Assembly (NCBI GenBank): GCA_002315625.1
Contig: DCHH01000131.1
Location: 1-17,234 of the forward strand
Direction: 5' to 3'
Origin: Bacteroidales bacterium UBA1757
Lineage (GTDB): Bacteria; Bacteroidota; Bacteroidia; Bacteroidales; UBA1402
Length of the DNA: 17,234 bases
The translations under genes and the position numbers were made by a program. Each line of letters begins with the position of its first letter. Position 1 is the stretch's first letter. Shown here piece by piece: positions 1 through 6,333 of the stretch. A model generated the notes under the pieces. It was not told the origin of the DNA. It did no database searches and saw only the letters and a list, made by a program, of their open reading frames with translations.

Positions 1-1392
1 CCTGTCTCCGACAGCGAAGACTTTGGCAGCGAAGAACCGACTGACAACGAAGACTTTCCCGAAGATGCTCCTGAGAATGGTGAGGATGAGGGGGAAAGCA
101 AGGAAATCACGGACGACTATGGCAACGAGGACGACCGTGATGAGATGGAGCAGTATATCGCCGAATACGATGACAAGTCTGCCGATTTCGGCAATACGCA
201 GCCATACGACAGCGATGATCGGCGCGAGCCCTATTCGGGAGTACAGACCGACTCCCTGCAGGATTTCCTCCTCCGTCAGCTCAGCAACCTTGAGACCACA
301 GAGCTTCAGCAACTTATCGGCGAGTACATAATCGGCAACATCGATAACGACGGCTATTTGAGGGCTGATGCTCAGACTATTGCCGACCAGGTTTCTTTCC
401 AGAACTCAAAAGAGGTGGAACCATACCAGGTTGAGCAGATGCTGGAGCAGATACAGGAGTTCGAGCCGGCAGGAGTTGCGGCAAAAGACCTTCAGGAATG
501 CCTTTTGCTTCAGCTTGAGCGTAAGAATCAGACTAGCGAGGTGCAACTGGCGCACGACATTCTGGAACAGTATTTCGAAGAGTTTACCGACCGTGACTAC
601 CAGGAAATATGCCTTCGTCTTGACATCACCCGTGAGGATTTGGATGGGGCCATAAAGGAGGTGACACGCCTTACCCCCAAGCCAGGTAACGAGTGGGAAT
701 CCTCACAACTGAGCGAGACCGGACGGCAGATTACCCCCGATTTCATTGTTGAAAACCACGACGGAAAACTGGAAATCACACTGAACGACACAACAATTCC
801 CGACCTTCACGTCAGCCGGGCATATCTGCAGATGTGGCAGGACTATCAGGCCGCCAAAAAGGGGAAGAAAACGCAGAACGCCCTCTTCAATAGCCGCAAG
901 GAAGGAGCCATGTACGCAAAGAAGAAAATTGACGCTGCAAACTGGTTTATCGAGGCTATCAAGCAGCGCCAGAACACGCTCCTGAGCACAATGCAGGCTA
1001 TTGTCGATTACCAGAATGCGTTCTTTCTGACAGGTGAAGAGAAGAAACTCCGGCCGATGAAGCTGAAGGACATCGCCGCAGTGACAGGTTTGGATGTTTC
1101 CACCATCTCCCGAGTAAGCAACTGCAAGTACGTTCAGACCGAAATGGGAATCTTCCCGTTGAAGTATTTCTTTTCGGAATCGATGCAGAATGATAATGGC
1201 GAGGAAGTTTCAGTCAAGGAAATCCAAAGCACGCTGAAGGATATCGTTGGGGGCGAAGACAAGTCACATCCCTATACTGACGATGCTCTGGTGGATATTC
1301 TCAAGGAAAAAGGGTATATCATAGCAAGAAGGACAATCGCCAAATACCGCGACCTGCTCGGCATTCCTTCCTCAAAAGAGCGTAAGAGATAA
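1..1392 (+). CDS. rpoN: RNA polymerase sigma-54 factor, 5'-truncated by window edge
   Basis: Sigma-54 directs RNA polymerase to -24/-12 promoters and needs an AAA+ activator to open DNA. The frame is open from base 1, so the N-terminal activator-interacting region I lies outside the window; 463 residues are visible. The first ~65 are extremely rich in Asp/Glu, matching the acidic linker (region II). A core-binding region follows (from about residue 83, starting DSLQDFLLRQLSNLE). A helix-turn-helix for the -12 element is encoded near 1060-1140 (KDIAAVTGLDVSTISRV, followed by KYVQT). The C-terminal RpoN box ARRTIAKYR is at visible residues 442-450 (1324-1350), close to the usual ARRTVAKYR. A Met codon at 145 is in frame but internal, not the true start. 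The stop TAA is 22 bp from the convergent tamL stop. Identity is essentially certain. Confidence 0.97.
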   Translation, partial: PVSDSEDFGSEEPTDNEDFPEDAPENGEDEGESKEITDDYGNEDDRDEMEQYIAEYDDKSADFGNTQPYDSDDRREPYSGVQTDSLQDFLLRQLSNLETTELQQLIGEYIIGNIDNDGYLRADAQTIADQVSFQNSKEVEPYQVEQMLEQIQEFEPAGVAAKDLQECLLLQLERKNQTSEVQLAHDILEQYFEEFTDRDYQEICLRLDITREDLDGAIKEVTRLTPKPGNEWESSQLSETGRQITPDFIVENHDGKLEITLNDTTIPDLHVSRAYLQMWQDYQAAKKGKKTQNALFNSRKEGAMYAKKKIDAANWFIEAIKQRQNTLLSTMQAIVDYQNAFFLTGEEKKLRPMKLKDIAAVTGLDVSTISRVSNCKYVQTEMGIFPLKYFFSESMQNDNGEEVSVKEIQSTLKDIVGGEDKSHPYTDDALVDILKEKGYIIARRTIAKYRDLLGIPSSKERKR

Positions 1393-1414
1393 GGAATCCT
1401 CCGCCCCGAATCCG

Positions 1415-3733
1415 TCAGAAAGGATAGCCCACAGCCAGATGCAGGGCAAAGTCGTCCCAGCCTTCAATATGTGATATACGCCAGCGGTCACGCCGGTCGC
1501 TTCCCGACGGGTCAAACACCTTGAGGCCGCAATCGACACGCATAACGAAGAACTTGACATTCAACCGGATGCCAAGGCCAATGCTGCACGCAATTTGCTT
1601 GTAGAATGAATCAAAGCGGAAGGCTCCCTTAGGCTGTTGTTCGCAAGCTTCAGGCGAGAGATTCCATACGTTGCCGAAATCTATGAAATAACCCCCTTCG
1701 AATACGCTGAACCATTTGTGCCGGAGCTCAAAGTTAAGGTCTGCCTTCAAGTCTCCCGACTGGGTCATGAAATTGATGGCACCGTCAGGCGAACGGTAGC
1801 TGCCCGGGCCAAGAGTACGCACCGACCATCCCCTCATTGAGTTTGCCCCGCCGGTGTAGAAACGTTTTTCAAACGGCAATGCTATTGAATTGCCGTAAGG
1901 GTAACCGATACCTATACCGGCACGATAGGCGAACCTGAGCCGATCGGTAATAGGAATATTGTGAACGAACTCCACTTCACCGCGTACATACTGCGAATAG
2001 GGTATGTTGCCAATTGTGTAAGCCCCGTCGCTGTTTTTTTCCGAAAATGCAGGGACTACCAGCGAAAGGATGTTTCCGCTCTCTTCGGCTGTGGCACGGA
2101 GGGTATAATAGCGTGTGTTGTCAGTGCGCCGGCCGAAGGGGACGTTGGAATAGAGGACACTGCCGTGGATACGGACAATCAGCTGGTCCTGATAGCTGTA
2201 CTTCAGATAAGAACCCTCCTTTAGATATGTAGCCGCAAAGGCAGAGTCAACCCTTCCCATACGCACCACAGCGATGTCAATGGGTGAAAGGGTATTGCTC
2301 AACTGTGTACGGCTCCAGATATACTTCATTGAGGCTGAGGCCTGTGTGCGGACGAACTCCGGCCGGTTGATGTTATTGTAGCCGATTTGGAAACTCGTCT
2401 GGGCATCGACAAGGCGGCGCTTTTCACGGGCTATAGGGAACGCAAACGAGGGCAGTTTGTAGGCGATTTCACCGCCATACTCGAAATAATTGCTGCTTTG
2501 GGAAGACATCGCCTCGTATGCTGCTCGGACACTCACGTCAAGTTCCTGTCCGCGGTGTCCCATATTCAGATGGGCATAATTGAGCGAACCGGCCACCCCG
2601 AGGTCTCCTGCGGTGTTGGTTCCCTCCAGTTCAAATGAAATCGTATTGACGTCACCTGAAGAGAGGAATAACAGACAGGCAAGATGTTTCTCTTCAGGAC
2701 TTGAGGAGTCAAGCTCTTTGAAACGTATATTGACATACTTCAGGTTCTTCAATTTGTTAAGTCTTTCGTATGTCTTTTCAACTCCTGCAGGGTTGTAGAG
2801 TTCCCTTTTCCTCACAAAACAGTTATCGACAAGGATTTGCGGCTTAAGGAAGGGCTTTTCGGAATAGACAAAGCTGCAGCCGTCAACAGAGGCTGTGTCG
2901 TAACCTGTCAGGTCAATTGTACCGTTGTATTGAAGTACAGAGAGAGGCACATCCATCAGGAAGCATATTTCATCAATACGGTATTTCACGTGCGGTTCCA
3001 CAACCACAGTGTCGAACACCTTATAGTTAACGGCGGGCTGGAGCTTCAGGTCAATGGTTACAGAGTTCGTTTTCCACGCCGTATCGACGGAAAAGGAGAG
3101 GTAGTCCTTGGCAAAGGCATAGTATCCGTTTCTTTTTGCAATGGTTTCAATCCGTTTGCGCTCTTCGTCCAGTGCGTCACCGCTGAAGCGTGTCCCCGCC
3201 TGTATGGCCGTGGAGGAAAATGTCCGCTTGATAAGAGAGGTCAGTGAATCGGTCTCGGATGTAGGAAAGCTGTACGATTTGACAATATATGGAGTTGAGG
3301 GATGTGCATGGTAAGTGACTGTTGTCCGACGTTTTTTTGTTACTGTGGAAAAATCTACATGGGAAAGGAAAAACCCCTGGCCGAACATATAGCGTTCCAT
3401 GGCTTTGCGCGACGACTCTGCCTGGAGGGAGTCATATATGACTGGAGGTTCTCCCATATTGCGGAGCTTTTGGCTGAACCCCGTTGTTTTCTCAGGATTG
3501 GAAAGGCTGTAAATCCCCAGTTTTATCTTGAACAGCGACAGGGTCTTTTTGTTTGGAGTCTGTCGGATGTATTTTTCAAGGTCACCTTTCGAAACCGACT
3601 TATCGTCGGTCATCACGACATTCTTCTTAAGTAGTGTCTGACCCTCGGGAACGTACTTCAAGGTATTGCAAGAGAGCAATACCAATACAGGCAATAATGC
3701 CGCGACCCACTTGAAGTACCTTCTGAAAAGCAT
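1415..3733 (-). CDS. tamL: TamL: lipoprotein Omp85/TamA-family outer-membrane assembly protein
   Basis: This 772-residue Omp85-superfamily protein is probably the TamA counterpart of Bacteroidota, which inserts or assembles outer-membrane proteins with TamB. Residues 1-22 form a lipoprotein signal: positive charges at 4-8, a hydrophobic core, and lipobox LLSC with Cys22, so it is predicted to be lipidated, unlike proteobacterial TamA. The N-terminal half has POTRA-like character. The C-terminal part is a barrel with the Omp85 loop-6 signature in the form MRGW at residues 633-636, preceded by FYTGGANS. The last residue is Phe (AVGYPF), the usual beta-signal ending. No tamB is in the window. 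It is divergent from the methyltransferase gene and convergent with rpoN. A simple TamA/BamA-like surface-antigen annotation would be equally defensible; family membership is secure, the TamL assignment less so. Confidence 0.88.
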   Translation of the reverse strand: MLFRRYFKWVAALLPVLVLLSCNTLKYVPEGQTLLKKNVVMTDDKSVSKGDLEKYIRQTPNKKTLSLFKIKLGIYSLSNPEKTTGFSQKLRNMGEPPVIYDSLQAESSRKAMERYMFGQGFFLSHVDFSTVTKKRRTTVTYHAHPSTPYIVKSYSFPTSETDSLTSLIKRTFSSTAIQAGTRFSGDALDEERKRIETIAKRNGYYAFAKDYLSFSVDTAWKTNSVTIDLKLQPAVNYKVFDTVVVEPHVKYRIDEICFLMDVPLSVLQYNGTIDLTGYDTASVDGCSFVYSEKPFLKPQILVDNCFVRKRELYNPAGVEKTYERLNKLKNLKYVNIRFKELDSSSPEEKHLACLLFLSSGDVNTISFELEGTNTAGDLGVAGSLNYAHLNMGHRGQELDVSVRAAYEAMSSQSSNYFEYGGEIAYKLPSFAFPIAREKRRLVDAQTSFQIGYNNINRPEFVRTQASASMKYIWSRTQLSNTLSPIDIAVVRMGRVDSAFAATYLKEGSYLKYSYQDQLIVRIHGSVLYSNVPFGRRTDNTRYYTLRATAEESGNILSLVVPAFSEKNSDGAYTIGNIPYSQYVRGEVEFVHNIPITDRLRFAYRAGIGIGYPYGNSIALPFEKRFYTGGANSMRGWSVRTLGPGSYRSPDGAINFMTQSGDLKADLNFELRHKWFSVFEGGYFIDFGNVWNLSPEACEQQPKGAFRFDSFYKQIACSIGLGIRLNVKFFVMRVDCGLKVFDPSGSDRRDRWRISHIEGWDDFALHLAVGYPF

Positions 3734-3758
3734 GGATGGTCTTTTCTTAAAAAACCTA

Positions 3759-3766
3759 CGAAGGTA
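3759..3766 (-). promoter_or_regulatory. Putative -7 box for tamL
   Basis: On the minus strand this reads TACCTTCG, matching the Bacteroidota -7 consensus TAnnTTTG except for C at the seventh position. It would start transcription about 20 bases before the tamL ATG at 3733. I found no matching -33 TTTG at 19-21 bp spacing, so this is suggestive only. Confidence 0.4.
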
Positions 3767-3779
3767 TGAAAAATTGACG

Positions 3780-3787
3780 TAACTTCG
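3780..3787 (+). promoter_or_regulatory. Putative -7 box for the SpoU methyltransferase gene
   Basis: The sequence TAACTTCG, followed by CGC, matches TAnnTTTG at all but the seventh position, with the same T-to-C change as the divergent tamL box 13 bp away. It would give a leader of about 35 bases before the ATG at 3827. No clear -33 element is visible. Confidence 0.4.
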
Positions 3788-3826
3788 CGCAATGAAACTT
3801 AACTCGCTATATTTTTTACCAGTATC

Positions 3827-4582
3827 ATGCTCAGCAAGGCCAAAATCAAGTGGATTCGTTCCCTGGAAATGAAAAAGTTCAGGCAGGTGGAAGACTGTTT
3901 TCTGGCTGAGGGAAACAAACTTGTAGGTGATTTGCTCCCTTCAATGCACTGCCGCTTTCTTGCTGCCCTTCCTGTCTGGTGCGAGACTCATTCTGAATTG
4001 TTGAAAACAGTCGATGAATGTATAGTTGTAACACCGGAGGAACTCGAAAGGGCAAGCCTTATGCTGTCACCTCAGGAGGTTCTGGCCGTTTTCGACATTC
4101 CGAAAAGCGATACAAATCCGGCTATTCCAGCCGGTTGTCTGAGCCTTGCCCTAGACAAAGTGCAGGATCCTGGTAATCTAGGTACAATAATACGCATAGC
4201 CGATTGGTTCGGCATAGAAGATATTTTCTGTTCGCCTGACACGGCTGATGCCTATAATCCGAAAGTTGTCCAGGCCACAATGGGAGCCATCGGGAGGGTT
4301 CGCATTCACTACACAGAACTCGAGCAGATTCTGAGACATAGCCCTGTACCTGTCTATGGGACATTCCTGGACGGCGATGACCTTTATAAGGCTGAATTGT
4401 CACCGGAGGGGATTATTGTAATGGGAAATGAAGGAAACGGTATTTCCGACGAGATTGCCAGACTGACAACACACCGTCTGCTTATACCAAATTTTCCGGA
4501 AGGGCGTGTGTGCAGCGAATCGCTTAATGTATCGACTGCAACGGCTATTATATGCGGAGAACTGCGCCGCCGTTTCAGATAG
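3827..4582 (+). CDS. SpoU/TrmH-family RNA 2'-O-ribose methyltransferase
   Basis: A 251-residue SPOUT-class enzyme expected to transfer a methyl group from S-adenosylmethionine to a ribose 2'-OH in rRNA or tRNA. All three SpoU motifs are visible. Motif 1 is NLGTIIRIADWFG at 117-129, preceded by DKVQDPG and carrying the catalytic-type Arg. Motif 2 is IVMGNEGNGIS at 197-207. Motif 3 is SESLNVSTA at 230-238. Together they form the trefoil-knot cofactor site. Residues 1-95 resemble the short substrate-binding domain of RlmB/MRM3-like members (KFRQVEDCFLAEGNKLV). The exact target nucleotide cannot be read from sequence, so no symbol is given. It is the only full-length plus-strand gene. Its 3' end overlaps the convergent DUF4296 lipoprotein gene by 8 bp, leaving no room for a terminator between them. 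Confidence 0.93.
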   Translation: MLSKAKIKWIRSLEMKKFRQVEDCFLAEGNKLVGDLLPSMHCRFLAALPVWCETHSELLKTVDECIVVTPEELERASLMLSPQEVLAVFDIPKSDTNPAIPAGCLSLALDKVQDPGNLGTIIRIADWFGIEDIFCSPDTADAYNPKVVQATMGAIGRVRIHYTELEQILRHSPVPVYGTFLDGDDLYKAELSPEGIIVMGNEGNGISDEIARLTTHRLLIPNFPEGRVCSESLNVSTATAIICGELRRRFR

Positions 4583-5330
4583 AATCGGCTATCTGTAAAG
4601 TATCTATGCCAATGGAATCGATGCGTAGGGAATCAAGACGCAACGAATCAATGCGCAACGAATCAATGCGCAAGGAATCAAGCCGAATGGAATCAAGCCG
4701 AATGGAATCGATTCTGAGGGAGTCTTTAATGAAAGCCTCGACCTTGTGAATGGAATCCCAGTAGGCGGGCGTGGTCTCGTCGGGACAAATATCTCCGAGC
4801 TTTTTCAGCATCGTAAGCACACTGTCTGCACTTTCCAGTGAAAGCGAATCCATGGAGAGAATGACTCCCCACTGCGCAATGTAGGCGGAATCAATATGAA
4901 CAATCTTCCACTTGCGCTCGTAGGCAAGGCGCTCCTCCTCTGCCTCACGCAGGGCCTTGCGATGTTCGACATCCTTCTGCATCAATATTAGGTTCTGCTC
5001 CACGTCGTCGAAAATACCTCCTATAAGGTTCGGCCTGACGGTATAGTATTTTACCGAGGCGTAGAACTCAGCATCAGTAATGTCGTATTTTGCAAGAATC
5101 CACTGATATGCAGCATCTTGAAAGACAAGCGCCTTCATACCTCGCTGCCATCTGCTCTTGCTTTTCACATCGAGAGTCGAGAACATGGCATCGGTCACAT
5201 ACACATCGGTCAGTACGTCTGCAAACTTGTCCTTTGAGAGCACACGTACACCATCTACTTCCGGGCGGCAGGATGATACCGTCAGGAAGAGAATCCCAAG
5301 AAAAATGTATGTCAGAAAGTTACCTTTCAT
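4575..5330 (-). CDS. DUF4296-type lipoprotein with C-terminal pentapeptide tandem repeat
   Basis: A 251-residue predicted lipoprotein. The signal peptide ends in lipobox VSSC with Cys21, so it should be lipidated and exported, and processed by signal peptidase II, whose gene lies 19 bp upstream. Residues ~27-110 resemble the DUF4296 family of Bacteroidota (helical, with KFADVLTDVYVTDAMF and a YxWILAKYDIT-like stretch). A charged, probably coiled-coil segment follows at ~115-145 (HRKALREAEEERLAYERK). Residues 203-247 are nine tandem DS[LI]R[IL]-type pentapeptides. The function is unknown. It is the last gene of the ileS-dksA-lspA operon and overlaps the convergent methyltransferase gene by 8 bp. 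The purine-rich GGGAG upstream of the ATG could act as a ribosome site. The lipoprotein call is strong, DUF4296 is from memory. Confidence 0.82.
   Translation of the reverse strand: MKGNFLTYIFLGILFLTVSSCRPEVDGVRVLSKDKFADVLTDVYVTDAMFSTLDVKSKSRWQRGMKALVFQDAAYQWILAKYDITDAEFYASVKYYTVRPNLIGGIFDDVEQNLILMQKDVEHRKALREAEEERLAYERKWKIVHIDSAYIAQWGVILSMDSLSLESADSVLTMLKKLGDICPDETTPAYWDSIHKVEAFIKDSLRIDSIRLDSIRLDSLRIDSLRIDSLRLDSLRIDSIGIDTLQIADSI
4590..4724 (-). repeat. 15-bp in-frame tandem repeat, nine copies (DSLRI pentapeptides)
   Basis: Nine 15-bp units encode residues 203-247 of the DUF4296 lipoprotein: DSLRI, DSIRL, DSIRL, DSLRI, DSLRI, DSLRL, DSLRI, DSIGI, DTLQI. On the plus strand the central units read GAATCAATGCGCAAC and GAATCAAGCCGAATG, the latter as two exact adjacent copies (4675-4704). 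The two C-terminal units have diverged. As 15 is a multiple of three, copy-number slippage would keep the frame. Confidence 0.92.
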
Positions 5331-5349
5331 TTCAGGCTCCCTTGGCAGC

Positions 5350-5958
5350 TTACTTCAGGCACTTATGGTAGAAAATGAGCATTGCAAACAGCCCGCAGGT
5401 AATACAGGAATCGGCGATGTTGAAAATCGGACTGAAAAAGATAAAGTGTTCACCACCGCACAGTGGCATCCAGTCAGGCCAATTTGTATCTATGATGGGG
5501 AAATACAACATATCCACAACTTTTCCATAGAAAGCCGGAGCGTACCCTCCATCTATAGGAAAGACTTGCGCCACATGCCCCACACTGTCTGAGAAGACCA
5601 TACCATAGAACAGGCAATCGACAATATTGCCGATGGCTCCTGCAATAATAAGGGCCAGACAGACAATAAATCCCATCGGGTACTTCTCCTGCCGGCATAC
5701 GCGCACCAGCACCCAGATAAGCAGACCGGCCGCTACCAGGCGGAAAAGCGTCAGGAAAATCTTGTTGTTGAAAATTTCCCATCCGAAAGCCATGCCGTTG
5801 TTTTCGGTAAAATAGATGTAGAACCAGTTGAACACGCGCACGCTCTCATACAAGGCGAAATGGGTCTTGATGTAGATTTTCACAGCCTGGTCGATGGCAA
5901 TCATCAAAAAGATAATTACCACCGACCATGTTATTCTTTTGCGGGCATTAACGGCCAT
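5350..5958 (-). CDS. lspA: Lipoprotein signal peptidase (signal peptidase II)
   Basis: An inner-membrane aspartic protease that removes the signal peptide from prolipoproteins after diacylglyceryl transfer. With the ATG at 5958 it has 202 residues. The first membrane helix is at ~10-27 and includes the conserved D23Q24xxK27. ENNGMAFG (52-59) matches the family NxGAAFG motif. GAIGNIVD (107-114) begins the region before the catalytic pair, which I assign to Asp149 (VVDMLYF) and Asp183 (FNIADSCI). The stretch between G119 and D149 is longer than in E. coli LspA, an insert typical of Bacteroidota. The start overlaps the dksA-like stop by one base (TGATG), implying translational coupling; an in-frame GTG at 5961 would add one residue. 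The next gene encodes a lipoprotein, its probable substrate. Confidence 0.95.
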   Translation of the reverse strand: MAVNARKRITWSVVIIFLMIAIDQAVKIYIKTHFALYESVRVFNWFYIYFTENNGMAFGWEIFNNKIFLTLFRLVAAGLLIWVLVRVCRQEKYPMGFIVCLALIIAGAIGNIVDCLFYGMVFSDSVGHVAQVFPIDGGYAPAFYGKVVDMLYFPIIDTNWPDWMPLCGGEHFIFFSPIFNIADSCITCGLFAMLIFYHKCLK

Positions 5959-6329
5959 CACTTCTTTTCTCCGTTTTTGGCTTCGATACTCAGCGTTGCG
6001 TGAGGAACAGCTCTCAGGCGTTCCTTGGGTATGAGCTTACCCGTCACGCGGCAAATACCGTACGTCTTGTTCTGTATCCGGATTAATGCAGCCTCAAGGT
6101 TGCGGATGAAGTCAGCCTGGCGCTTTGCCAGACGATCCACCTCTTCCCTCTGCTGGAAATTGGCTCCGTCTTCAAAAGCCTTGAAGGTAGGAGCAGTGTC
6201 ACTCACATCGTTTCCTCGTGTACTCTTAATAAGCTGGTCGTACTCAGCACGAGCCTTAGCGAGCTTTTCCTCAATCAGGACGCGGAACTCCTCGAGTTCG
6301 GCATCAGAATAACGCACTATTTCTGCCAT
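5958..6329 (-). CDS. DksA/TraR-family transcription regulator, zinc finger degenerate
   Basis: A 123-residue member of the DksA/TraR family, whose proteins bind RNA polymerase in the secondary channel and, in proteobacteria, work with ppGpp. Two long helices (about 10-36 and 57-86) would form the coiled coil. The turn between them contains DVSDTA at 41-46, matching the DxxDxA tip motif of DksA. The zinc finger is eroded: the four ligand positions are Cys93, Thr96, Ser114 and Ala117, with the exact C-x2-C-x17-C-x2-C spacing kept but only one Cys. I chose the ATG at 6329 (MAEIVRYSD), 4 bp after the ileS stop; an ATG at 6350 would add seven residues and overlap ileS. It sits in the ileS-lspA operon. 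The family is clear, the target promoters are not. Confidence 0.88.
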   Translation of the reverse strand: MAEIVRYSDAELEEFRVLIEEKLAKARAEYDQLIKSTRGNDVSDTAPTFKAFEDGANFQQREEVDRLAKRQADFIRNLEAALIRIQNKTYGICRVTGKLIPKERLRAVPHATLSIEAKNGEKK

Positions 6330-6333
6330 CGTC

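Noticed and set aside
1393..1414. Bidirectional terminator between rpoN and tamL
   Set aside because: The 22-bp gap has no stable stem with flanking T tracts; only a weak ATCCT/AGGAT pairing across ~20 bases.
2092..2097. TGGCAC as a sigma-54 -24 element near the rpoN gene
   Set aside because: No TTGC at the required 5-bp spacing and it lies within tamL coding sequence on the wrong strand.
2837..3247. 136-codon plus-strand open frame inside tamL
   Set aside because: Antisense shadow; no promoter, start context or family resemblance.
4590..4724. Tandem repeats as a CRISPR array
   Set aside because: Units are 15 bp, contiguous, without spacers, and in frame within a coding region.
4552..4749. 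65-codon plus-strand frame with MESMRRES-type repeats
   Set aside because: Its repeats are just the antisense reading of the DSLRI tandem repeat.
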